8,975 nt of DNA from contig CAAGIS010000159.1 of the NCBI GenBank assembly GCA_900769985.1, forward strand, positions 1 to 8,975. The letters are read 5' to 3'. The notes below the pieces were generated by a model. That model made no database searches and had not been told where the DNA came from. It saw only the letters and a list, made by a program, of their open reading frames with translations. Source of the DNA: Spirochaetia bacterium. GTDB taxonomy: Bacteria > Spirochaetota > Spirochaetia > Treponematales > Treponemataceae. A program made the position numbers and the translations under genes. This document shows positions 1-6,231 of the stretch, in pieces (the first letter of the stretch is position 1; each line of letters begins with the position of its first letter).

Positions 1-2
1 CT

Positions 3-56
3 CCAGAATATCATATTTCAAAACTTGCAGACGAAGCATTAGCCGCAAATATGTAA
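3..56 (+). other. 3' tail of an unidentified open frame entering from the left edge
   Basis: Frame 3 is open from the window edge and ends PEYHISKLADEALAANM followed by TAA. It could be the end of an upstream gene or the broken upstream half of mod. I do not recognise the family from 17 residues. It is in a different frame from the Mod fragment that follows. Confidence 0.3.
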
Positions 57-85
57 ATTAGAGGACTGGAGGGTCCATAAAAATC

Positions 86-100
86 GTCAACTTAGTTGAC
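86..100. repeat. 15 bp perfect palindrome at the break in mod
   Basis: GTCAACT and AGTTGAC flank a single central T, giving seven-base arms. It lies between the stop that closes the Mod frame (59-61) and the TTG start at 119. It could be a regulator-binding site or a scar of rearrangement. There is no T-run after it, so it is not a good terminator. Confidence 0.5.
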
Positions 101-118
101 AAAAAACATAGGAAAAAA

Positions 119-763
119 TTGGAAGATTTTTGGTTAGATATTTATTCTACTGACAGATACCGCAGTGAAATGCTCAATTTTGTTGGACAAAAACCAGAAG
201 CATTAATTGAAAGAATTCTTAGTATAGGAACTTCCGAATCCGACATAGTTCTTGACTATCACCTCGGTTCAGGCACTACCGCGGCTGTTGCTCATAAAAT
301 GAACCGTCAGTACATCGGCATAGAGCAACTTGATTACGGTGAAAATGACAGTGTCGTTCGCTTGCAAAATGTTATCAACGGCGACCAAACTGGCATTTCC
401 AAATCTGTAAACTGGCAAGGCGGCGGTTCCTTCGTCTATCTTGAGCTTGCAAAGAAAAACGAAACTGCACTGGAACAGATTTCCGACTGCAAATCTCTTG
501 AAGAACTTACAGAATTGTTCGATGAACTCTGCTCAAAATATTTTCTGCACTACAATGTGCGCGTAAAAGAATTCCGCAAAGAAATAGAAAGCGAACGATT
601 TAAACAATTGAACCTAAAACAACAAAAAGAAATGTTTTCCCGAATGTTAGACTTGAATCAATTGTATGTAAATACAGACGACCGCCACGACAAAAACACA
701 GGGCTTACAGAAGATGACATTGCCATCACAGAAGATTTTTATCAGCTTTATCAGCTAAAATAA
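119..763 (+). CDS. mod: Type III restriction-modification methyltransferase (Mod), C-terminal part only, 5' end broken
   Basis: Type III Mod subunits methylate adenine in the recognition site and guide the Res subunit. In this beta-class family the order is DPPY motif, target-recognition domain, then the SAM-binding motif near the C-terminus. This product of about 214 residues has only the last part: DFWLDI (family form DVWTDI), GQKPEALIERIL, then the SAM motif DYHLGSGTT and HKMNRQYIGIEQ, and the usual tail ending near QLYVN...FYQLYQLK. No DPPY is present. The TTG at 119 has a plausible AGGA five bases upstream, but the same frame is open back to 62 and closes at a TAG at 59-61, so the Mod-like reading may continue a little upstream. 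A separate frame ends at a TAA at 54-56. Either mod is split by mutation or its 5' part was replaced. Alone this piece should not methylate. The family call is secure; whether it is expressed is not. Confidence 0.85.
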   Translation: MEDFWLDIYSTDRYRSEMLNFVGQKPEALIERILSIGTSESDIVLDYHLGSGTTAAVAHKMNRQYIGIEQLDYGENDSVVRLQNVINGDQTGISKSVNWQGGGSFVYLELAKKNETALEQISDCKSLEELTELFDELCSKYFLHYNVRVKEFRKEIESERFKQLNLKQQKEMFSRMLDLNQLYVNTDDRHDKNTGLTEDDIAITEDFYQLYQLK

Positions 764-766
764 CAC

Positions 767-795
767 TTGTTTTACAGTGAAAAATATGTGATAAT
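767..795 (+). promoter_or_regulatory. Predicted promoter of the relB-yafQ(-res) unit
   Basis: TTGTTT at 767-772 and GATAAT at 790-795 are separated by 17 bp and precede the antitoxin start at 829. The -10 box is overlapped by the repeat array described at 784-813, as expected for an autoregulated toxin-antitoxin promoter. The site was assigned by eye only. Confidence 0.5.
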
Positions 796-813
796 TATGT
801 GTAATTCACATAT
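784..813. promoter_or_regulatory. Predicted autoregulatory operator of the RelB-YafQ module
   Basis: ATATGTG (784-790) and CACATAT (807-813) form an inverted repeat. A second TATGTG (796-801) lies exactly 11 bp after the first (785-790) and also pairs with CACATA (807-812) across a 5 bp centre. RelB/DinJ antitoxins are ribbon-helix-helix proteins that bind short, helically phased repeats over their own promoter, so the geometry fits. A ribosome-binding site AGAGG follows at 817-821. Confidence 0.5.
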
Positions 814-828
814 AAAAGAGGTATTATT

Positions 829-1110
829 ATGGCAAATTTAACAATCACTTTGGACGATGAAGACAAAAAAAACATTTCAGAATTCTGTGAATGCATTGGA
901 ATGACGGTTTCTGGACTTTACAATGTGTTCACAAAAACTGTTTTACGAGAAGGTCGCATTCCTTTTGAAATTGGCATTGAAAAACCAAACCGCAAGACAA
1001 TCAAGGCTATGAAAGAAGGCGACAAACTTATTGAAAAGTACAAGAAAGACCCAAAATCAGTAAAGACATACAACAATGTAGATGAACTGATGGAGGCTAT
1101 GCTTAAATGA
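829..1110 (+). CDS. relB: RelB/DinJ-family antitoxin
   Basis: This 93-residue protein is the labile partner of the toxin encoded immediately downstream; it should neutralise the toxin and repress the operon promoter. The N-terminus MANLTITLDDEDKKN followed by FCECIGMTVSGLYNVFTK and REGRIPFEI is the classic RelB/DinJ pattern: a strand and two helices of a ribbon-helix-helix DNA-binding fold. The C-terminal half is charged and helical, as expected of the toxin-wrapping part, and ends VDELMEAMLK. The ATG at 829 follows AGAGG by seven bases. The stop overlaps the toxin start (ATGA, 1107-1110), indicating translational coupling. The length is typical of the family and no damage is visible. Confidence 0.9.
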   Translation: MANLTITLDDEDKKNISEFCECIGMTVSGLYNVFTKTVLREGRIPFEIGIEKPNRKTIKAMKEGDKLIEKYKKDPKSVKTYNNVDELMEAMLK

Positions 1111-1412
1111 AAAAACTCAATTTGCCCAATACAAAGTATAACATCAATTACACATCTACAATGAAAAAAGACTTAAAGCGTGCCGAAAAACGCGGTTACA
1201 ACATGAAAGAAATTGCAGAGATAATTTTTAAACTCGCCAATGATGAGCCTTTGGAAGAACGCTACCATGACCACAATCTTGAAGGCAACTGGGCTGGCCA
1301 TCGCGAGCTTCATATCCGCCCGGACTGGCTTTTAATTTATCAGAAAAAAGACAATCTGCTCATACTTGAACTTTCACGAACAGGAACACATTCTGATTTG
1401 TTTGGAAAATAA
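1107..1412 (+). CDS. yafQ: YafQ-family mRNA interferase toxin
   Basis: YafQ is a RelE-superfamily endoribonuclease that cuts mRNA in the translating ribosome. This 101-residue protein has the full YafQ signature: YHDHNLEGNW, HRELHIRPDWLLIY and RTGTHSDLF. By spacing, H56, H69, D73, W74, H95 and F99 match the residues known as important in E. coli YafQ (H50, H63, D67, W68, H87, F91), so the active site looks intact. The start overlaps the antitoxin stop by four bases. The res gene begins 27 bp after the toxin stop with its own AGAGGAAG ribosome-binding site, so toxin, antitoxin and res probably share a transcript. Family assignment is firm; activity is inferred. Confidence 0.93.
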   Translation: MKKLNLPNTKYNINYTSTMKKDLKRAEKRGYNMKEIAEIIFKLANDEPLEERYHDHNLEGNWAGHRELHIRPDWLLIYQKKDNLLILELSRTGTHSDLFGK

Positions 1413-1439
1413 GACTTATAGAAAAAAGAGGAAGATAAC

Positions 1440-4220
1440 ATGCTTTACGAAGAATTAAAATCTCTTGCTTATGAATATGAGCTGTCAAAAGTTAAGCCGG
1501 AAGATTATTCATACATTACAGAAAATTTAAAATTTCCGCTGTACGGCTGGCAGAAAACTGCAATAGAAAATTTCCTCTTGAACGAAAAAATCCGCAAAGC
1601 AAAAACTGCTAAAGGCGAAGTCGTTCCCCCAAATCATCTTATGTTCAATATGGCTACTGGAAGCGGTAAAACTCTTGTGATGGCAGCACTCATTTTGTAT
1701 TACTACAAGCAAGGCTACAAGAATTTTATTTTCTTTGTAAATCAGAACGCAATCCTCGGAAAAACTCAAGCAAACTTCATAGACAGTTCGCACAATAAGT
1801 ATTTGTTTACTGAAAATATCGTCATTGACGGTGTGCGTGTAAATATTCGAGAGGTTGAACTTTTTTCAGATTCATGCGATGACATTCAGATAAAGTTCAC
1901 TACTATTCAAAAGCTCCACAATGACATTTACAAAGAAGGTGAAAATGCACTGCTGATTTCAGACTTACAGAAACGTGATGTAGTTTTGTTCGGTGACGAA
2001 GCCCATCACTTGAATGCGGCAACTTCAAAAAAGAAAAATGCTGCAAAAGAGCTTTCAGATGATATTTCGTTTATTGGGGAACTGAAGGACAGTGCAAAAG
2101 CAGAAGACATAGAGCGTTCATGGGAACACACTGTAAGGCATTGTATTCTTGAAAAAGACGGAAAAATAACAGGCGTAAACAAAAATGTACTTCTGGAATT
2201 TACCGCCACAATTCCAAATACAGATGAAGTCAAGGAAAAATATGAAGATAAAATCATTTCAAAGTTTGAGCTGAAAGATTTTGTTGAGGCAGGCTGTACA
2301 AAACATATTCGCCTTGTGAGAAGCAACCTTGAATTGCGGGAGCGAATTTTGCAGGCACTACTTTTGAACTGGTACCGTTATGCAATCGCAACAAAATATG
2401 GAATTGCGAATTTCAAGCCGGTAATTTTATTCAGAAGCAAATCGATTGAAGAATCAAGAGCGGATTATCAGAAATTTCTGGAGCTTTGCAAAAATGTAAA
2501 ACCCGAAGATTTTGACTTTGCAAAAAAATTATCAAAAATCAAATCTGATGAAAAAGACCCATACAATCTTGACGGACGAATTTTTGAACGGATTGCGATT
2601 TATCTAAAAGAAAATAACATTTCATTTGAAACTGTTGCTCAGTATATCCGTGAAAATTTCAAGGAACGAAACCTCATCATCACAAACAGTAGGGATGGAA
2701 CTAAGACAAAAGAAAGAACTACATCTGAGCAGGACAGGCTTTTGAACAGCCTTGAAGATTCAAACAATCACATTCGTGCAATCTTTACTGTACAGCGTCT
2801 TACAGAAGGTTGGGATGTCTTGAATCTTTACGATATTGTCCGTCTTTATGAAGGCCGCGACATGGATTTTCACAACAAGAAAGCCGGAAGCAGCACAACA
2901 AGCGAAGTTCAGTTGATTGGTCGTGGCGTGCGTTATTATCCTTTTTCCTATAAAGACAAGGTTAAAAACCGCCGCAAGTTTGATGATGACTTACAGAACG
3001 AACTTCGCATTCTTGAAGAATTTTATTTTCATTCTGATGAAGACCACCGCTACATTTCCGAGCTTTCTGCAGAACTTAAAAACCGAGGTCTTATTCAGGA
3101 AAAGCGGACGCAGAAAATTTTCCGTGTAAAAGAAGAGAAAAAAGACAACCTTAAAGGAATGTATCTTTTTGTAAACGAACAGAAAGAAAATCCTGACAGG
3201 CGGTTAAAAACGCTTCCAGAAGATTTTAAAAACCTTGCGGCATTTGAAGCAAAAGTTTTAACGACACTTTATTCAGAAGTGCAGTCTGTAGATTTTTCCA
3301 AAAAAGAAGATGAACGTTATATTGCTGATTCTGGAACTTTATCTACATCAGTCAAAACTTTTTCAGATATTCCGCTTCATATCCGGCAAAAAGCATTTCA
3401 CAGGCTTAACACAAATCCTGAAAGTTATTTTTGTTTTGAAAATTTAAGAAAGCGTTTTTCTGTAGAAAGTGCTGATGATTTTTTTGATTTTATAAAAGAG
3501 CTGAAAATCTTGATTACAAGCGATGTTCAGTTTGAAGAAATTCCCAATAAGAAACTTTTGTCTTTGTGCGAAGATTTTCTTTTATATATACAGCGTGAAC
3601 TTGAAACTTATGACAAGCCTTTTATCGGAACAGATTTTCATCTTGTTAAGTTTTCTGACCTTTTTACACTGGACGAAGAAAAAGGCAAAATCAGCTTTAC
3701 AAAAGAAAAAATGATTTTAATGGAAGATTCTGATTCAGAAACACAGGAAAACAAAAGCCTTGAAGCGGAATTAAAAAACACAGAATGGTATATGCTAGAT
3801 TCATTTTGGGGAACAAGCGAAGAGCGTAAGCTTATTGAGTTTATAAAAAATCATGAAACAAATCTAAAAGAAAAATACGATTCATTCCAGCTTTTGAGGA
3901 ATGAAGAAGTTTATAAGATTTTCGATTTTGACACAGGCCGCGGATTTCAGCCTGATTTTCTTTTGCTTTTACACGGAAAAAACGGCGGACAAAATGCTTA
4001 TTATCAGGTTTTTATAGAACCAAAAGGCGCTCATCTTAAAGGAGAAGACAACGACGGCTGGAAAGAAAATTTTTTGCAGGAAATTACAAATCGTTACGGC
4101 TTTGAAAAAATCGTAATGGAAAACTCAAGCGGCTATGTTTTAATCGGTCTTCCGTTTTTCAATTCGCAGGATTATGCAATGAAAGCAAAATTTGAAGAAT
4201 GTTTTGAAAGGATTTCATAG
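1440..4220 (+). CDS. res: Type III restriction endonuclease subunit Res
   Basis: This 926-residue subunit couples an SF2-type ATPase/translocase to a nuclease and cuts DNA only in complex with Mod. Visible motifs in order are: LYGWQKTAIENF (residues 35-46), Walker A MATGSGKT (71-78), DEAHH (186-190), FTAT (254-257), EGWDVLN (456-462), QLIGRGVR (491-498), and near the C-terminus a PD-(D/E)xK nuclease core with P838-D839 and E860-P-K862-G. Length and domain order are those of intact Res proteins and no frameshift is seen. A strong AGAGGAAG lies just before the ATG. It normally follows mod directly; here a toxin-antitoxin pair stands between. Because Mod is incomplete in this window, Res may be inactive unless a functional Mod is supplied from upstream or elsewhere. 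Confidence 0.95.
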   Translation: MLYEELKSLAYEYELSKVKPEDYSYITENLKFPLYGWQKTAIENFLLNEKIRKAKTAKGEVVPPNHLMFNMATGSGKTLVMAALILYYYKQGYKNFIFFVNQNAILGKTQANFIDSSHNKYLFTENIVIDGVRVNIREVELFSDSCDDIQIKFTTIQKLHNDIYKEGENALLISDLQKRDVVLFGDEAHHLNAATSKKKNAAKELSDDISFIGELKDSAKAEDIERSWEHTVRHCILEKDGKITGVNKNVLLEFTATIPNTDEVKEKYEDKIISKFELKDFVEAGCTKHIRLVRSNLELRERILQALLLNWYRYAIATKYGIANFKPVILFRSKSIEESRADYQKFLELCKNVKPEDFDFAKKLSKIKSDEKDPYNLDGRIFERIAIYLKENNISFETVAQYIRENFKERNLIITNSRDGTKTKERTTSEQDRLLNSLEDSNNHIRAIFTVQRLTEGWDVLNLYDIVRLYEGRDMDFHNKKAGSSTTSEVQLIGRGVRYYPFSYKDKVKNRRKFDDDLQNELRILEEFYFHSDEDHRYISELSAELKNRGLIQEKRTQKIFRVKEEKKDNLKGMYLFVNEQKENPDRRLKTLPEDFKNLAAFEAKVLTTLYSEVQSVDFSKKEDERYIADSGTLSTSVKTFSDIPLHIRQKAFHRLNTNPESYFCFENLRKRFSVESADDFFDFIKELKILITSDVQFEEIPNKKLLSLCEDFLLYIQRELETYDKPFIGTDFHLVKFSDLFTLDEEKGKISFTKEKMILMEDSDSETQENKSLEAELKNTEWYMLDSFWGTSEERKLIEFIKNHETNLKEKYDSFQLLRNEEVYKIFDFDTGRGFQPDFLLLLHGKNGGQNAYYQVFIEPKGAHLKGEDNDGWKENFLQEITNRYGFEKIVMENSSGYVLIGLPFFNSQDYAMKAKFEECFERIS

Positions 4221-4290
4221 TCTCCCTATGCGCCCACTTCGTTGGTCGCTACCCCTTCTAGCGGGGACACCTTGCAACGTTTTGCATTAA
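4221..4290. repeat. GC-rich dispersed-repeat-like element directly after res
   Basis: This block is much richer in G and C than its surroundings and begins immediately after the res stop. It contains two short hairpins: CGCTA (4247-4251) with TAGCG (4259-4263) around a 7-base loop, and TGCAA (4273-4277) with TTGCA (4282-4286) around a 4-base loop. I recall near-identical blocks scattered through Treponema genomes, often just after stop codons, but cannot confirm this here. It may act as a transcript 3' end between convergent res and mazF. No T-run follows. Confidence 0.5.
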
Positions 4291-4295
4291 AGTCC

Positions 4296-4343
4296 GACGA
4301 TGAATGCATGGTTTTTCTTTCTGATTTGTATGATTCCATCGTC
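4296..4343. repeat. Inverted repeat between res and mazF
   Basis: GACGATG (4296-4302) and CATCGTC (4337-4343) are perfect seven-base arms. The stem can be extended inward by AAT/ATT with one bulged base. The loop contains ATGCAT and a T-rich tract. It lies in the 150 bp between two convergent genes, so a bidirectional transcription stop is possible but not shown. Confidence 0.35.
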
Positions 4344-4371
4344 TTAAAGGATATTATTTCGTGCAATGAAA

Positions 4372-4701
4372 TCAATCTACCAACATTTCTTTTATAATTT
4401 TTTTTGTTTCTAATATTTCTTTTTTTGAGATTTTCCCTAAATGCTTTACTAAACGTATTTTATCAACTGTTCTGATTTGGTCTAAAACAATCCAGCCCTC
4501 TTTTCCGTCAAAACTGACTTTTACTCTCGTTGGATAAGAATGAGATTTAGTTGTCATTGGAGCAATTATTGCAGTATCAATGTTGTGATTCATTTCATCT
4601 GGAGAAATTACTAAACATGGACGTGTTTTTTTTATTTCATGACCTATTGTCGGATCAAGATTAACAAGATAGACATTATATTGATTCACTACCATTCCCA
4701 T
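4372..4701 (-). CDS. mazF: MazF/PemK-family endoribonuclease toxin
   Basis: MazF/PemK toxins cut mRNA at short sequences independently of the ribosome. The 109-residue product has the family core: VYLVNLDPTIGHEIKKTRPCLVIS with G20, E22 and the R27-P28 pair, then N38/N40, APMTT (T50, T51), and YPTRV. These are the positions that form the nuclease site in MazF/Kid proteins. The length is typical. The ATG at 4701 has GAGGA about seven bases upstream, within the antitoxin gene; the antitoxin stop is overlapped by 13 bases, so the two are translationally coupled. A second ATG two codons later is a possible alternative start. The gene converges on res. Two eight-base A-runs in the coding strand are possible slippage sites. 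Confidence 0.93.
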   Translation of the reverse strand: MGMVVNQYNVYLVNLDPTIGHEIKKTRPCLVISPDEMNHNIDTAIIAPMTTKSHSYPTRVKVSFDGKEGWIVLDQIRTVDKIRLVKHLGKISKKEILETKKIIKEMLVD

Positions 4702-4931
4702 TCAAAATCCTCAGACACTGGTATTTCTTCTAAAACATCATCTTTATTTTCATGCATCTTACAAAAAGATTCTGCCCAATTAGCACGAGGCTGTTCATTA
4801 ACAGGGGTAAGAAGAATTCCTTTTTCTGTTACTTCCATATTCATTTTATCTTTTACAGAAAATTTATCTAATACAATTTTCGGAAATCTTATTCCGCGCG
4901 AATTTCCAATTGGTATAATAGAGACTACCAT
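4689..4931 (-). CDS. mazE: MazE/AbrB-type antitoxin
   Basis: This 80-residue partner of the MazF-type toxin should bind DNA through its N-terminal swapped-hairpin (AbrB/MazE) domain and block the toxin through its acidic C-terminal tail. The start MVVSIIPIGNSRGIRFPK is diagnostic of the family, followed by FSVKDKMNMEV and GILLTPV, then PRANWAESF and an acidic end EEIPVSEDFEWEW. I chose the ATG at 4931 rather than a TTG four codons upstream because GGAGG is spaced five bases before this ATG and the TTG lies against that site. The stop is overlapped by the toxin start. Confidence 0.9.
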   Translation of the reverse strand: MVVSIIPIGNSRGIRFPKIVLDKFSVKDKMNMEVTEKGILLTPVNEQPRANWAESFCKMHENKDDVLEEIPVSEDFEWEW

Positions 4932-4943
4932 ATCAACCTCCAA

Positions 4944-4977
4944 ATGTAATTATTATGTAATAACTTTTATTTGTCAA
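4944..4977 (-). promoter_or_regulatory. Predicted mazEF promoter with overlapping operator
   Basis: On the minus strand TTGACA (4977-4972) is followed after exactly 17 bp by AATAAT (4954-4949), and the antitoxin start lies 18 bp further on. The direct repeat ATGTAAT occurs at 4944-4950 and 4955-4961, an 11 bp period, overlapping the -10 box. This is a good candidate for autoregulation by MazE/MazF. Confidence 0.65.
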
Positions 4978-4999
4978 CATTTAAATCAAATGGCTAAGG

Positions 5000-5023
5000 A
5001 GGGAGAAAGTCCTGAACCTCCCT
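5000..5023. repeat. Short hairpin upstream of the mazEF promoter
   Basis: AGGGAG (5000-5005) pairs with CTCCCT (5018-5023) around a 12-base loop; one wobble and one further pair can extend it outward. No T-run follows on either strand, so it is not a clear terminator. Function unknown. Confidence 0.3.
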
Positions 5024-5035
5024 TCATTTCATGGC

Positions 5036-5062
5036 AAAAGAAAAGAGCCGATTTCTCGACTC
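5036..5062 (-). terminator. Rho-independent terminator on the minus strand
   Basis: Read on the minus strand, GAGTCGA and TCGGCTC form a seven-pair stem (one T-G wobble) capped by a GAAA tetraloop, followed by TTTTCTTTT. It lies downstream of the HD-domain gene and the Crp remnant, so it would end their transcript before the mazEF promoter. Confidence 0.75.
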
Positions 5063-5063
5063 C

Positions 5064-5108
5064 TTACACAACAAATGCACCGGATGTTGCACCGATTCCA
5101 CTAATAAT
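5064..5108 (-). pseudogene. Possible C-terminal scrap of a lost gene
   Basis: The minus strand encodes a short hydrophobic tail, GIGATSGAFVV, ending in TAA two bases before the terminator stem. An in-frame TAG lies just upstream (5109-5111). Its position right against a terminator suggests the end of a deleted gene, but 14 codons are too few to identify it and chance is possible. Confidence 0.2.
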
Positions 5109-5124
5109 CTATATTCATTTATCC

Positions 5125-5304
5125 CTACAAGCTGGAAATTATCTTTCTCTTCTCTTCAATCTCTCTTAACATTTTTATATTTTCATTATAATATCCTTGT
5201 GGTGTCTTTTTTACTATTCCTCTTTTAACAAAACCAAGCAAAACATATAATAAGTGACGATATGTTACATCTAAGTATTCTGCTATTAATTTATGCAAAA
5301 ACAT
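5125..5304 (-). pseudogene. C-terminal DNA-binding remnant of a Crp/Fnr-family regulator
   Basis: The minus strand encodes 59 residues that match the winged-helix end of Crp/Fnr regulators: HKLIAEYLDVTYRHLLYVL is the helix-turn-helix, followed by FVKRGIVKKTPQGYYNENI as the wing, then a charged helix. The cyclic-nucleotide-binding half (about 150 residues in intact proteins) is missing. No ribosome-binding site precedes the ATG at 5304. The frame is the same as that of the HD gene, whose TAG stop (5319-5317) lies only four codons upstream. It is best read as a gene remnant, probably Firmicutes-like; a small free-standing DNA-binding protein is less likely. Confidence 0.55.
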
Positions 5305-5316
5305 GCTGATTTCTGA

Positions 5317-5805
5317 CTAAAAGATACCAAACATTTCCTTACAAATTTTCTTTCCACATTCTGTTTTGAAAATATTATGATACGCATTCAGAGCTGCTTC
5401 TTTTGATAAACCATCCTCCATAATATTAACAAGGAAGTCAGCTTCAACAAGTATTTGATAGTCAATCCCATCAATATTGTCGTATGTATGATGATGTGCA
5501 ATCAGATACTGAACCCTTTCAGATACATCACAATCAAATCCTAATTCTTCAAGTAACTTTTCAGCTAATGCAGGGCCTTCTTTTTCCTGTAATTTCCCAT
5601 TACAATTCCCGTACTTTTCTTCACATAAATGAATTCCAATATCATGTGTAAGGGCTGCAGCTTCAAGCGTAAACAGACATTTTTTATCTACATTTTCTGT
5701 TTCGGCAATTATCTTTGCATAACTATGAACCTTGCAGAAATGTTGAATTCGCCTTGCATCTCCACTATATAACTCTATCATTGCTAAGTGTAATTTATTA
5801 ATCAT
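5317..5805 (-). CDS. HD-domain metal-dependent phosphohydrolase
   Basis: HD-domain proteins use a metal site to hydrolyse phosphate esters, often of nucleotides. The 162-residue product carries the pattern in order: H27 (KVHSYA), H54-D55 (ALTHDIG), H104-H106 (AHHHTYDN) and D123 (LVEADF). The complete protein resembles a compact HD family common in Firmicutes (start MINKLHLAMIELYSGD, end GKKICKEMFGIF). The physiological substrate is unknown. I chose the ATG at 5805 because AGGAGG (5821-5815) sits about nine bases upstream; the ATG at 5814 is almost on top of that site. The gene appears intact although its neighbours on both sides are remnants, and transcription should end at the hairpin at 5036-5062. 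Confidence 0.85.
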   Translation of the reverse strand: MINKLHLAMIELYSGDARRIQHFCKVHSYAKIIAETENVDKKCLFTLEAAALTHDIGIHLCEEKYGNCNGKLQEKEGPALAEKLLEELGFDCDVSERVQYLIAHHHTYDNIDGIDYQILVEADFLVNIMEDGLSKEAALNAYHNIFKTECGKKICKEMFGIF

Positions 5806-5856
5806 CTCAAGCATTCCTCCTACCGCCAAAATAATTACTCATCTACTCGTTCAACC

Positions 5857-5985
5857 TTAAAAATATTTAGTGTGTCCAAATACCGTATTTGTCATTTTCA
5901 CAATGGTACTTCTTGATATGAAATTCTTCACACGAAGTTTCGTTTTTGTCATACCTCTATCAATTTCGATTTGATACATAGACAT
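5857..5985 (-). pseudogene. Remnant of a Cro/CI-type helix-turn-helix regulator
   Basis: The minus strand encodes MSMYQIEIDRGMTKTKLRVKN followed closely by ISRSTIVKM, then a short unrelated tail and a TAA. The segment DRGMTKTKLR...ISRSTIVKM closely follows the helix-turn-helix of small Cro/CI-like (HTH_26-type) regulators, whose usual form is DKGMTKT-LR---GIS--T--KM. The C-terminal half expected after this motif is missing and the N-terminal strand looks altered. There is no convincing ribosome-binding site at 5985. Such regulators are common in phages and integrative elements, which fits the phage-like scrap next to it. Confidence 0.45.
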
Positions 5986-6061
5986 AATCTCAAGAGTTAT
6001 TATATCAGCACCTTATCCGTCTGTCATCCAAATGTATGAATCGGAGAATAAAACCTCCGTT

Positions 6062-6208
6062 CTAGAACCGATCTAAATCAGCCTGTGTAGCAATCACACT
6101 GTACTTCTTGTCCGCATCCTGGTCATTCCCGCTCTCCACATACATGTCATTCACCATTCCTATCGTGAGTAAGTCCAAATCCCTAATTGAAATCCCAAGC
6201 TGTACACA
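6062..6208 (-). pseudogene. Phage-tail-like protein C-terminus (tail assembly chaperone region), remnant
   Basis: On the minus strand a 48-codon frame reads QLGISIRDLDLLTIG, then MVNDMYVESGND, and ends YSVIATQADLDRF followed by TAG. The combination 'LTIGMVxDM...ATQADxDxF-stop' resembles the small protein encoded after the tail tube gene in many Firmicutes siphophages, often joined to the preceding frame by a -1 shift. A TGA (6211-6209) closes the frame upstream. I give this call from memory of the pattern; no other tail gene survives nearby. Confidence 0.4.
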
Positions 6209-6231
6209 TCAGAGCAAAAACAGCGGTGTTG

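Noticed and set aside
1527..2326. Two open frames on the minus strand inside res (1527-1793 and 2006-2326)
   Set aside because: They lie wholly within the strongly conserved helicase part of res, have no ribosome-binding site and no recognisable protein pattern.
2917..3714. Two short plus-strand frames inside res (2917-3129 and 3523-3714)
   Set aside because: Out-of-frame shadows of res; cysteine- and phenylalanine-rich composition typical of non-coding frames.
5076..5094. Direct repeat TGCACCG twice with a 12 bp period
   Set aside because: Too short and isolated to support a function; may be part of the lost coding sequence there.
4639..5228. Plus-strand open frames opposite mazEF and the terminator region (4639-5169, 5031-5228)
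   Set aside because: They run antisense through mazE and the promoter, terminator and Crp remnant, all better supported on the minus strand; no family pattern.
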